Shown: in pieces, positions 7,799-16,542 of the stretch
Layout of the letters: the number at the start of each line of letters is the position of its first letter
How positions within the stretch are numbered: the stretch's first letter is position 1
Origin: Gammaproteobacteria bacterium UBA4421
GTDB lineage: Bacteria > Pseudomonadota > Gammaproteobacteria > Pseudomonadales > Azotimanducaceae
Reading direction: 5' to 3'
DNA length: 56,681 bases
Assembly (NCBI GenBank): GCA_002389675.1
Contig: DGQF01000004.1
Location: 20,936-77,616, forward strand
Program-made: the position numbers and the translations under genes
Notes under the pieces: generated by a model
Database searches by the model: none
What the model saw: only the letters and a program-made list of their open reading frames with translations
What the model was told of the DNA's origin: nothing

Positions 7799-9975
7799 AC
7801 GCATTCAACCGTTTGCGTGGCCCTCGATTACCCACCAAACTTGCGTTTCTAGGGCTTGCGCTGCTGGTGGTGCCCTGGTTTAGCTACAAACAGTTGGTCG
7901 AAATGGAACGGCTGCTTATTCAGGGGCAATCTCAGGCACAGCTGCTAACTGCTGAAGGTATTTCAACCCTATTCAACGGCCGCGAAGATCTTTTCAACGA
8001 TCTGCCGATTGACGTGGAAAATTTTGCACCTTTATTCGCCCGGCCTTTGCCTAATATCATTCGCCTGGATGGCTTAATCGAAGACTGGGACCAAAGCGTC
8101 GATAACGACAATCTCAGCTTTGGCAGCCCTCAAGGCAATAACGATGGCGACTTCGAACTGCTATTAGGTGAACGTGCGGGCCAATTGTATGTTTACATGA
8201 AAATCAAAGACAACAATTTGGTTTTGCGCGACCCCGAATACCTAAGACTGGACAACGCCGATCATATTCGTCTGAATTTCATTCAGGCGAACGGCGAGGA
8301 TGGACGCATCAGTCTTGTTTTAGGTGACAACAACGCGCTGACAGGTTTTTTCATGGACGACCAATGGCGCTACGCAGCCACCGGAGCCGCCGACAATCGC
8401 ATTCAAGGCATCGTGACGCGCCCGGATGATGAACCTGATACGCTTTGGGCTGAGTTTCGTTTTCCTCTTGAACTACTGGGCTCCCGACGATTCTTTGGCA
8501 TCAGCTGGGCGGATGTCGATGACAGCGTCAACCGTGAGATTGCTAAAATAACCCAAACGTTACCCACCGCGGGGCAAAAGAGCTTTAATCTCGTGGTCTT
8601 AAGAACCCCTGAAGTTCGCAATATCATCCAAGGTTTGGGCTATTCCGGCGCGCGTATTTTGGTCATCGATAGCGAACGCAGGGTCAGAGCAGAGACCGGC
8701 ACCATTCAAACAGAGTCTGAATCTGAATCGGATACTGCGGGCGTAGACCGCCTTGCAAAGCTCTTTGCGGCGGTCAGACCCTGGATTCATGCAGCGGTAT
8801 TTGGCGAGCGCTACAAAAACGAAAATACCGAGGCTGAGGACGAAGAGAGTGCCGCCAGCCAAGCCATTGGCGCCAGTTTAGCCGGAGAGCCGATTGCCAT
8901 GCGAAGCCGATTAGGTAAAGACGGTGAGATTATCTTGGCAGCACACCCCATTATTTCAGCCGAGTCAGTGATTGGCACTGTCATCGTGGAGCAAAATATC
9001 AGCGATATTTTAGCCTTTCAGCGAACCGCATTTGAGCAGGTTATTTTGGTGTCTTCACTTAGCCTGTTTGCGGTATTTGTCTCACTCCTGGCCTTTGCTG
9101 GACGATTGGCATGGCGGATCAGAAATTTACGTCGAGAAGCAAGCTCAGCGATAGATTCGTACGGGCGCCTGCGCACCAATACACTGATTCATGAAATCGA
9201 GGCAGGCGACGAAATCGGTGACCTGGCCCGCAGCGTTTCGAACATGCTCTCAAAACTGCACCGCCACAATACTTTCTTAGAGAGTATGCCGCGCACCTTA
9301 AGACACGAAATTAATAATCCGTTGAACACTTTGAGCACCTCACTACAGAATCTCGCTGAGGAGATTCCTAACGTTAACGAATCCAAATATCTGAAAAGCG
9401 CTCAACGCGGTGTTCACAGGATTGGCTCTATTGTGCAGAACCTAGCGGATGCCGCCAGCTTGGAGGAAGCACTGGAAACAGAGGAGATGGAGCTAATCGA
9501 TCTCGATCAACTGATTCGAAACTATGTCGCCAATTGTTCTCTTGTCCACAATCAATACCAATTTGACTACCGGGGCTCAAAACAGCCCGCTTTCACTCTC
9601 GTTTCCGATTTCCGCATAGAGCAACTTTTAGACAAAATCATCGACAACGCCATTGATTTCCATCGCCGGGATAGTCCAATCCGTGTTCAATTGGACGTTT
9701 ACAACCAGCAGATACAGCTGACCGTCGCCAATCGTGGACCACTGCTACCTGCGGCCATTGAACAGTCGGTATTCGACTCCATGGTGAGTCATCGGGGGCA
9801 AGACAACCGGCTCCACTTTGGACTGGGGCTTTACGTCGTAAGAATCATTGCCGAGCACCACGGCGGCTTTGTGCGAGCCTTAAATCTAACCGATGGCTCA
9901 GGCGTGGCGTTGATGGTCCAGCTGCCCTTGATTGAGGCAGAGGCTGACACGCAACGCGAGCGTTCAATCGCTTAG
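7795..9975 (+). CDS. Membrane histidine kinase with CBM9-like periplasmic sensor
   Basis: Sensor kinase of 726 residues. It has an N-terminal membrane helix (about residues 16-30), a long periplasmic region, a second helix (about 417-440), a HAMP-like linker, the HisKA box LRHEINNPLNTL with His504, and a HATPase domain with DNAIDFHRR and GLGLYVVRIIAEHHGG. The periplasmic part (about residues 80-260) reads as a CBM9/DOMON-like beta sandwich: IRLDGLIEDWD, AGQLYVYMKIKDN and LDNADHIRLNF follow the pattern of carbohydrate-binding family 9. It starts at GTG within the regulator's stop. The layout and length match the dedicated-sortase-system kinase family, but no sortase, sortase target or secretion gene is nearby. 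Confidence 0.88.
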   Translation: MNAFNRLRGPRLPTKLAFLGLALLVVPWFSYKQLVEMERLLIQGQSQAQLLTAEGISTLFNGREDLFNDLPIDVENFAPLFARPLPNIIRLDGLIEDWDQSVDNDNLSFGSPQGNNDGDFELLLGERAGQLYVYMKIKDNNLVLRDPEYLRLDNADHIRLNFIQANGEDGRISLVLGDNNALTGFFMDDQWRYAATGAADNRIQGIVTRPDDEPDTLWAEFRFPLELLGSRRFFGISWADVDDSVNREIAKITQTLPTAGQKSFNLVVLRTPEVRNIIQGLGYSGARILVIDSERRVRAETGTIQTESESESDTAGVDRLAKLFAAVRPWIHAAVFGERYKNENTEAEDEESAASQAIGASLAGEPIAMRSRLGKDGEIILAAHPIISAESVIGTVIVEQNISDILAFQRTAFEQVILVSSLSLFAVFVSLLAFAGRLAWRIRNLRREASSAIDSYGRLRTNTLIHEIEAGDEIGDLARSVSNMLSKLHRHNTFLESMPRTLRHEINNPLNTLSTSLQNLAEEIPNVNESKYLKSAQRGVHRIGSIVQNLADAASLEEALETEEMELIDLDQLIRNYVANCSLVHNQYQFDYRGSKQPAFTLVSDFRIEQLLDKIIDNAIDFHRRDSPIRVQLDVYNQQIQLTVANRGPLLPAAIEQSVFDSMVSHRGQDNRLHFGLGLYVVRIIAEHHGGFVRALNLTDGSGVALMVQLPLIEAEADTQRERSIA

Positions 9976-9999
9976 GCACTGCCTCGGCATGCTTGGATG

Positions 10000-10902
10000 C
10001 TAGGCGCGCCGATAACCCGCGTCGAGGTTCACTTGCCCATCACTCACCAGCGCTCCCCGGTTAACCATATATTCAATGGCAGCAAAGACACTTCTGGCGG
10101 CTGCGGGGTACATAAATTCGGGGGTGCTCTTGTACATCAGCGGCACCATGTCAACAATCAGGTTAACGCCGTCATCAATACAGGCAAATATTTGCGCTTC
10201 TCGTTCCTGACGGTGTTCAATGAACGCTTGCACAAAAGGTTTAGGATCCGTGATCGCAGGCCCGTGGGTAGGCCAATAAACCGCGTCATCACGCTCGAGC
10301 AATAGCGCAAGGCTGGCCAGATAAGACGCCATATCTCCATCCGGTGGCGATATAATACTGGTAGACCAACCCATGACATGATCACCGGTGAAGAGGGCCT
10401 TAGATTCTCGCAATTGAAAACACATATGGTTAGAGGTGTGACCTGGTGTGTAAACACATTCGACGCTCCAGTCCCCTCCTTGGATGATATCGCCGTGCCG
10501 GACCAGCCGATCAGGCGAGAATTCCATATCTCCACCCTCTTCAACCGGAACACCCTGTTCCAATTTTCCAGCGCCATGAGGACCATAAGCATAGGTGAGT
10601 GCGCCGCAGTGAGCCTGCAACAATCGACAACCGGGTGAATGATCCATGTGCGTATGGGTAACAAGAATATGTGAGATCGTCTCACCCTCGGTTGCCCTCA
10701 AAAGCGCGGCGATATGAGCCTCATCTGCGGGTCCAGGATCAACAACCGCAACAGAGCCGCTGCCTAAAATATAGGTGCCTGTGCCGTAAAGTGTAAACGG
10801 ACTCGGATTTTCCGCAATCACACGTCGTATTCCTGGCCCGACAACGTCAGCCGTACCGTAATCAAAATCCAGTTGACGTCGAAAGGGAATGTCTACCGCC
10901 AT
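10000..10902 (-). CDS. Metallo-beta-lactamase-fold hydrolase (LACTB2-like)
   Basis: MBL-fold metallohydrolase of 300 residues. The zinc motif THTHMDHSPG places His83, His85, Asp87 and His88; further ligands fit YTPGHTSNHMCF, FTGDHVMGW (Asp) and WPTHGP. The C-terminal 70 residues, with HRQEREAQI and AIEYMVNRGAL, look like the winged-helix tail of LACTB2-type proteins. The start at 10902 is chosen because AGGAGC precedes that ATG; the reading frame extends further upstream without support. The specific ester or thioester substrate is not evident. It lies 87 bases downstream of the Ser/Thr kinase gene on the same strand and could be the last gene of that operon. Confidence 0.85.
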   Translation of the reverse strand: MAVDIPFRRQLDFDYGTADVVGPGIRRVIAENPSPFTLYGTGTYILGSGSVAVVDPGPADEAHIAALLRATEGETISHILVTHTHMDHSPGCRLLQAHCGALTYAYGPHGAGKLEQGVPVEEGGDMEFSPDRLVRHGDIIQGGDWSVECVYTPGHTSNHMCFQLRESKALFTGDHVMGWSTSIISPPDGDMASYLASLALLLERDDAVYWPTHGPAITDPKPFVQAFIEHRQEREAQIFACIDDGVNLIVDMVPLMYKSTPEFMYPAAARSVFAAIEYMVNRGALVSDGQVNLDAGYRRA

Positions 10903-10989
10903 GGAGCGCTCCTGAACGTTAAAATGCCCGCCAATATAGGTAGGTGCAAAGACAAAAGCAATCAACCAAATAAGGAACCCGCAACAACG

Positions 10990-13260
10990 TCAGTCGGTGT
11001 CTGTCTCCCAACTGCTGCGCAACTCGACCCAGCGGCCCACTTCCGGAGTAATGGTCAATGCAAGATCTAAATATTGTGTCGCTGCATCAGTCAAGCCATA
11101 GGTATATGCCTCCTGCGCGACCGCAGCCAATTGTTCGGCGCAGCGCGCCAGCAGAATATGAGCCACCTCATTACCTGGATCGAGCTGTTGCACCTCTCGT
11201 AAATACGCAACCGCATTCTCCTGCTCAGGAGCGGTCAAATACCCCTCTTCGATGAGGGATGCGGCCTTAGCCAAACTCAAATCTATCGCGCGTAAACGAG
11301 ACTCTTCGTCGTTCAGGCGGACCCGTAACCCATTCACAACGGATTCTGACATCCCAGCTGATGCCGCCTGATTCACCAGCAAGGCCACATCGTCCAAGCG
11401 ACCACTTGCCAATAGCTGATCCGCTTGCTCAGTAATTTGCGCGGTCACTTCATCCAACCCTTGCGCGGCAAAAATATTCTTTGGGTCGGTCGCCAACACC
11501 CGGTGATAAAGTTCAGCTGCATTTCTACCCGCAGGCTTGATTAATTGATTGGCCGCTCGGAATTCACGTGCTTGCTGCAACAACGCGTCTATCGCCGCTT
11601 GCGCCGTCGCCACTTGGGAAATAATTTTTCGAACCCGATCAAGCTCCGTCAACTGGGGGTTCGCCGCAGAAGCCCGCTCTAACAAATTAATCGCAACCGA
11701 GACCTCCCCCACCCTTGCCGCGCTAGATGCCAGCCCAGCATAGTGATCTGCAATATCTTCTAATGCTGTCTGTGCAGCCTCATAATTAGGCGCGAGCCGC
11801 AGCACCTCTTGAAACGACTGAATTGCAGCGGTCGCGCTCGGTAAGTCCGATAGACCATTACTGGCAAGCAAACCTTGGGTGCTGCGCATAATTCGTTCTG
11901 CGCGCTGACGATTATCCAGTTCAACGGCAAGCTGGATCCAATCAACATCATTTGGAAAAACCTCTCTTGCTTCTCGCAGCCGCGTCTCTGCGCGCGCGAG
12001 GTCGCCGGAAATGAGTGCTTCATCAATACTGGTCTGCCAATCAACGGCCAACCCCGCGACCCCTTCTTGTGCACCCAGATGCTCTGGCGCAATAGCTAAA
12101 ACGCGTCGGAAACCAGCCGCGATAGCCGCTAATCCCTGATTTGGATCTTGGCGTAACGATTGCGCGTCACTCCACGCGACGGTCAATAGCGGGTCCTCAC
12201 CGACCCCAATTCGAGCCAATAACTGCTCCGGCGAAAACCAATTTTGTTCAATACTGTAAAAAGTGATGCCAATGCCCCCCATCAGTAGCACGAAAAGGCC
12301 AATCGAATTCCTAACCCGACGCTTGCGCTTATAACGGCGAACGTGGCGAGCGCGTTGAAAAGAATCCAGAGGCCGGGCGAGCAGCTCTCCACCCACAGCC
12401 ATAATTTCTTGAGTTGTTATCGGTTGTGTTTTCAGCGAAACGTGCCGAACCACAGTGTCGTGTCGTAATTGGTCTAAAGCCGCAACAATCGCCTGACCGT
12501 TAGGCGGTCGTTGTTCAGGGCGTGGGCCTAGGCACTGTTCGATCAGTGGTTGAAAAATACGCAGATCATTAGGGAGCTGCGGAATCACTTCTGGCCGATG
12601 TGAGGTGCCAGAGCCAAGCATGCGACTGGCCAAGTGCGGCAATTTCCCCGTTAGCATCAGATACAACACCACACCCAGACTGAACAAATCAGCGCGGCCA
12701 TCTAAGGCCGCCCCAGAGAGTTGCTCAGGACTCATGAAATCAGGTGTTCCCAATACACTGCCCGCTGGGCTGATTGAAGGCCGATCATCGACCAGCGAAG
12801 CACAGCCAAAATCAATGAGCACCGCACTGCCATTTGGCCGAAACAAAATGTTTTCAGGTTTAACATCGCCGTGCACAATATGTTCGGCATGCACGCAGTC
12901 CAGCGCTCGCGCCATATCTTTGATAATTTTAATAAGCGCCTGAGTCTGCAAACCGCCGGCCAGCCGGGCGTTTAGACTGCCGCCGGACAGGTACTCAACC
13001 ACTAAAAAACAGCAACCGTTCGAATGGCCGTAATTTAGCACTTTGCCGATATTTGGATGATCCAGTGACTGCTGCAGTCCGGCCCGCTCTAAGAAAGCGC
13101 TGCCCGCAATTGAATCCGCATCATCTCTGATTATTTTGACCGCAACCTGCCGCTGGCTGCTCTTATCCACGGCGAGATAAGTTTGCGCTTCGCGGCCCGA
13201 TCCAATAACTTCTCGAATCTCATAACCCGCGAGCACCGGCAATGCTGAATTTTTATTCAA
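10990..13260 (-). CDS. Transmembrane Ser/Thr protein kinase with C-terminal TPR-like region
   Basis: Hanks-type (PknB-like) kinase of 756 residues. The kinase domain spans about residues 12-275: glycine loop IGSGREAQTY, VAVKII (Lys), catalytic loop HGDVKPENILF with Asp132, DFG in LIDFGCASL, and SPEQL in place of APE. A basic stretch and one membrane helix follow (about 319-340, LFVLLMGGIGITFYSI). About 410 residues then lie outside the cytoplasm and form helical repeats resembling TPRs (for example FQEVLRLAPNYEAAQTAL and YLREVQQLDPGNEVAHILL). Its ATG overlaps the stop of the exported MORN-protein gene (ATGA), so the two are translationally coupled and probably act together. No PP2C phosphatase is nearby. 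Confidence 0.93.
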   Translation of the reverse strand: MNKNSALPVLAGYEIREVIGSGREAQTYLAVDKSSQRQVAVKIIRDDADSIAGSAFLERAGLQQSLDHPNIGKVLNYGHSNGCCFLVVEYLSGGSLNARLAGGLQTQALIKIIKDMARALDCVHAEHIVHGDVKPENILFRPNGSAVLIDFGCASLVDDRPSISPAGSVLGTPDFMSPEQLSGAALDGRADLFSLGVVLYLMLTGKLPHLASRMLGSGTSHRPEVIPQLPNDLRIFQPLIEQCLGPRPEQRPPNGQAIVAALDQLRHDTVVRHVSLKTQPITTQEIMAVGGELLARPLDSFQRARHVRRYKRKRRVRNSIGLFVLLMGGIGITFYSIEQNWFSPEQLLARIGVGEDPLLTVAWSDAQSLRQDPNQGLAAIAAGFRRVLAIAPEHLGAQEGVAGLAVDWQTSIDEALISGDLARAETRLREAREVFPNDVDWIQLAVELDNRQRAERIMRSTQGLLASNGLSDLPSATAAIQSFQEVLRLAPNYEAAQTALEDIADHYAGLASSAARVGEVSVAINLLERASAANPQLTELDRVRKIISQVATAQAAIDALLQQAREFRAANQLIKPAGRNAAELYHRVLATDPKNIFAAQGLDEVTAQITEQADQLLASGRLDDVALLVNQAASAGMSESVVNGLRVRLNDEESRLRAIDLSLAKAASLIEEGYLTAPEQENAVAYLREVQQLDPGNEVAHILLARCAEQLAAVAQEAYTYGLTDAATQYLDLALTITPEVGRWVELRSSWETDTD

Positions 13261-14249
13261 GACTGACTCTCGGGCACTGAAAACCCAGCCTCAGTATCCA
13301 CCGGCAATTCAAGCAACCTACCCTCAACCAGCTGGCCCAAAACAAAACGCGCATCTAGTAAAATATATTGGCCGTCCAAGCTGGCTGCCACACCCGACCC
13401 ATGCGCCAGCGCATTAATACAGGTCGGGCTATCAAACATCCATTTGCGCTCAAGATAAGACAGCTCGCAGCGCGCCTGCCGAACAATAGGCGTACTCAGG
13501 GTCAATACACCGTCTTGCCAGTGCTGAATCTCCTGCACTCCGTCCGGCTGGCGCTTGACACCCCACCCGTTCATTTTATTTATTTCGAATTGACCTCTGT
13601 AGACCGTTCCATCACGCCAATAAAAAATACCCCGCCCATGGCGTTGATCATCGCGAAAGTCTCCTACATACCGATTGCCGTTAGGCCATTGAAAAACACC
13701 TTCGCCATTTTTTTCGCCTTCAGAATACGTACCGGTGAATTGTCGGCCGTCACGGAAGCGATAGGTACCCTCGCCGTGCAGAGCGCCGGCCACAAAATCA
13801 CCGCTATATTGCTCGCCGCTCTGCCAAGTAAAGACCCCACGTCCAGTGCGCAACGAATTATTGAACTGGCCCGTATAGCGATCCTGATTTTCCCACGTAA
13901 ATGTGCCCGTGCCGTGCATCTGGTTGTTTCTAAACTCACCCTCGTAACGGTCGCCATTGGGCCACCGCATTAATCCTTGCCCTTCGCGACGATCGCGCAA
14001 GAAAGTACCAGTGTAGGTTCGACCATCGCGCCAGGTATACGTGCCTTCACCCTGCAGGCGATCTTCGACAAACTGACCTTCATAGCGGTTACCATCCGCC
14101 CACTCATAAACGCCTCGCCCATCGCGCAACCCATCGACAAAGTCTCCCTCGTAAACATCCCCGTTGGGTAACTCAACCTGATCACCCAACGCATTCGAAG
14201 GCACCATGACAATGAGGATATAAAGCAAAGACATTATGTGCTTATACAT
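13257..14249 (-). CDS. Exported MORN-repeat protein
   Basis: Protein of 330 residues with an N-terminal signal peptide (MYKHIMSLLYILIVMVPSNALG, cleaved near residue 20) and nine consecutive 23-residue MORN repeats of the form YEGxFxxGxxxGxGxxxWxDGxx, followed by a roughly 90-residue C-terminal domain with two cysteines. MORN repeats form elongated beta-hairpin scaffolds and often bind membranes or partner proteins. I start at the ATG at 14249 because the frame further upstream runs into the divergent permease gene and lacks a leader; an internal ATG at 14234 is possible. The stop overlaps the start of the transmembrane Ser/Thr kinase, suggesting that this protein is the kinase's extracytoplasmic partner or sensor accessory (inference). 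Confidence 0.88.
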   Translation of the reverse strand: MYKHIMSLLYILIVMVPSNALGDQVELPNGDVYEGDFVDGLRDGRGVYEWADGNRYEGQFVEDRLQGEGTYTWRDGRTYTGTFLRDRREGQGLMRWPNGDRYEGEFRNNQMHGTGTFTWENQDRYTGQFNNSLRTGRGVFTWQSGEQYSGDFVAGALHGEGTYRFRDGRQFTGTYSEGEKNGEGVFQWPNGNRYVGDFRDDQRHGRGIFYWRDGTVYRGQFEINKMNGWGVKRQPDGVQEIQHWQDGVLTLSTPIVRQARCELSYLERKWMFDSPTCINALAHGSGVAASLDGQYILLDARFVLGQLVEGRLLELPVDTEAGFSVPESQS

Positions 14250-14298
14250 GCCAATTAAGTCCGTTAAACTAAAATGAATAACGTGAACAGTACTGCAA

Positions 14299-15102
14299 TT
14301 GGAAGAATTTTTCTTTATTGGTCTATGTCTTGTTTTAGGCCTTATCAGCGGGTTCATCGGCGGTTTGTTGGGTATCGGTGGCGGCGTCATCATTGTTCCC
14401 GCGCTGGTCCTGCTCTACGATCTCGATGGCGCTTTGCCCACAGCCAACACTCTACTGACCGCCGTTGCCACCTCGCTGGCCTGCATTATTTTCACATCCG
14501 CGTCAGCGGCCTACGCTCAGTATCAATCAGGCAGAGTGATTTGGGCTCTGTTTCGTCAACTCATTCCTTTCCTGCTGCTCGGAAGCTTCGCAGCGGGCTT
14601 CATCGGCGCCGGTCTATCTTCTGAATTTTTTCGAGGCTTTATCGGCGTTTTCTTGAGTCTGGTTGCCCTAGTGATGTTGTCCAACTGGCAACCACATCCG
14701 CAGCGCCGGCTTCCCGGAGCAGCAGGTACCGCTGGAATAGGCTTCGCGGGAGGCTTAACCGCAGGACTCGCAGGCATTGCAGGGGGTAACGTCATTGTGC
14801 CCACCCTTATCTACTTCAATACCCCAGCGCATAACGCAACCGCAACCTCCAGCGCACTGGGCGTACCGATCGCCATGGTCGGCACCCTCGGCTATCTAAG
14901 CGCAGCTTTTTCAAGTGGCGCTGAACACCCGTGGGGGTATATCGACCTGCGCGCGGCTATGCCGATTATTATCGGCGCACTGATTGCGGCTCCGCGGGGC
15001 GTGCGAACCGCTCACAGAGTCCCAGGTGCCAAACTAAAACGTCTTTTCGGTGCTTTGTTGTTGGTTGTCGCAGCGAGAATGCTCTACAGCGTATTAAACT
15101 GA
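14299..15102 (+). CDS. TauE/SafE-family sulfite/anion exporter
   Basis: Membrane permease of 267 residues with about eight hydrophobic segments. The repeated glycine-rich motifs GGLLGIGGGVIIVPALVLL near the N-terminus and GLAGIAGGNVIVPTLIYF in the second half are the duplicated TauE/SafE signature (PF01925). Family members export sulfite or organosulfonates, or move other small anions; the substrate is not predictable here. The start is a TTG at 14299, since the conserved first helix begins almost at once and no ATG is in frame. It is transcribed divergently from the MORN/kinase unit with only 49 bases between starts, so the two promoters must overlap. Confidence 0.9.
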   Translation: MEEFFFIGLCLVLGLISGFIGGLLGIGGGVIIVPALVLLYDLDGALPTANTLLTAVATSLACIIFTSASAAYAQYQSGRVIWALFRQLIPFLLLGSFAAGFIGAGLSSEFFRGFIGVFLSLVALVMLSNWQPHPQRRLPGAAGTAGIGFAGGLTAGLAGIAGGNVIVPTLIYFNTPAHNATATSSALGVPIAMVGTLGYLSAAFSSGAEHPWGYIDLRAAMPIIIGALIAAPRGVRTAHRVPGAKLKRLFGALLLVVAARMLYSVLN

Positions 15103-15135
15103 TATACACCGTCGCAGGGCTAAGCTAAGCAAAGC

Positions 15136-16542
15136 TCAACTCAAACGGCGTATTTGAATGGCATCACTGGCTTTGTCGGCCAAAACATCCGAAATCACCA
15201 CAAGTTTTGCATTTTCAGGCATCTTCTGGCGCTCCCGCAAAACATCAAACGCGCGTTGCAACGTTTTTTCCGGATCTGAACTAAATGCCGTACGGAAGGC
15301 AAAGACGGCACGATTCAATGACAACCGACGGCGGGTTTGGCTGTGATTGGTAAAGGCAAAGATAGGCACCCGCATCGGGCGCGCGTTAGTGACAAAGTCG
15401 GCCACATAACCGCGGCGCGTGATTACAACAATGCCGTCGGCCTGCAAAGCTTCGGCAAGCGCCACCGCGTGAACAGCAACATGTTGTTTATCGTTATCAA
15501 CAATCAGATCTTTCTCATAGCCCAAACCCGGATATCTTTCTGCGCGCTCGCCAATGGCGCGCAGCTGCTCCACACATCGAACCGGATGATTACCGACGCT
15601 GGTTTCCCCAGACAACATCACCGCATCAACGCCCTCATAAATTGCGTTCGCAACATCGGTCACCTCTGCCCGGGTAGGAATCGGATGTTCAATCATTGAT
15701 TCCAATAGATGAGTCGCAACAATACATCGGCGGCCCCACTGCGCGGCAGAATGAACAATTCTACGCTGTACGTTCGGCAAATCCGCGAGTTCCGTTTCGA
15801 TCCCTAAATCTCCGCGTGCCACCATAACGCCATCAGAAAGTCGCGCAATATCGTGAATGTTGGTCACGCCCTCTTGGTCTTCGATTTTGGCGATGATCTT
15901 AATCGTATTGCGTTTCGCGCCCAAAAATTCTCTGAGTTCAGTGACATCGTCGGGACTACGGACAAAAGACAATGCAATGAAGTCAACCTCATTGTTGATG
16001 CCGAAGGTGATGTCTTCGCGATCCTTCTTGGTAATCGCCGGAAGATTGACCCGCACACCAGGGAGGTTGACGTGTTTGCGGCTGCCGAGCATTCCGCCAT
16101 CAACAACCAGACAGGTTAATTGGTTATCTGCCTTTTCCAAAACTTCAAAATTAAGCAAACCATTGTCGACCGTGACAATCCGCCCGACTTCAACCACATC
16201 GACGATTTCATCATAGTTCACCTTGATCGACTTTGTTTCAACCAGGGCAGAATCTCTAACCGTCAGAGTGACAATTTCGCCCGCATTGAGCGTCATCGGT
16301 TGTTCTAAATCTCCAGTGCGAATTTCCGGACCTTGTGTATCTAATAAGATCGGGATCGGATGGTCCACTTTTCGATTGAGCGTTTTTATCCAATTGATAA
16401 TTTTTAAAGCGCTGGCATGATCCGAATGCGACATATTTAATCGGACCATGTTCATGCCTGCATGATAAAGCTCTTCTAGCATTTCAAAGCTCGCCGTTGC
16501 CGGACCAATTGTGCAAATAATTTTTGTACGCTGAATACTCAT
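15136..16542 (-). CDS. pyk: Pyruvate kinase
   Basis: Pyruvate kinase of 468 residues, last step of glycolysis (PEP + ADP to pyruvate + ATP). The sequence shows the N-terminal RTKIICTIGPA, GMNMVRLNMSH, LDTQGPEIRTG, IIAKIEDQEG (with the catalytic Lys), MVARGDLGIE and the Mg site, then ATHLLESM, AEVTDVANAIYEGVDAVMLSGETS. The C-terminal allosteric domain is present. Its ATG overlaps the stop codon of the helicase gene (ATGA), so it is translationally coupled to DNA-repair-type genes, an unusual position for a glycolytic enzyme. Confidence 0.97.
   Translation of the reverse strand: MSIQRTKIICTIGPATASFEMLEELYHAGMNMVRLNMSHSDHASALKIINWIKTLNRKVDHPIPILLDTQGPEIRTGDLEQPMTLNAGEIVTLTVRDSALVETKSIKVNYDEIVDVVEVGRIVTVDNGLLNFEVLEKADNQLTCLVVDGGMLGSRKHVNLPGVRVNLPAITKKDREDITFGINNEVDFIALSFVRSPDDVTELREFLGAKRNTIKIIAKIEDQEGVTNIHDIARLSDGVMVARGDLGIETELADLPNVQRRIVHSAAQWGRRCIVATHLLESMIEHPIPTRAEVTDVANAIYEGVDAVMLSGETSVGNHPVRCVEQLRAIGERAERYPGLGYEKDLIVDNDKQHVAVHAVALAEALQADGIVVITRRGYVADFVTNARPMRVPIFAFTNHSQTRRRLSLNRAVFAFRTAFSSDPEKTLQRAFDVLRERQKMPENAKLVVISDVLADKASDAIQIRRLS

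Noticed and set aside
13368..13973. 201-codon + strand frame within the MORN gene
   Set aside because: Antisense to the repeat region; its length is explained by the repetitive codon pattern of MORN repeats.
13590..14170. Tandem DNA repeat of about 69 bases
   Set aside because: The periodicity reflects the nine 23-residue MORN repeats; DNA copies are diverged and not an independent repeat element.
14250..14393. N-terminal extension of the MORN protein
   Set aside because: It would overlap the start of the divergent TauE/SafE gene and hides the signal peptide at 14249.
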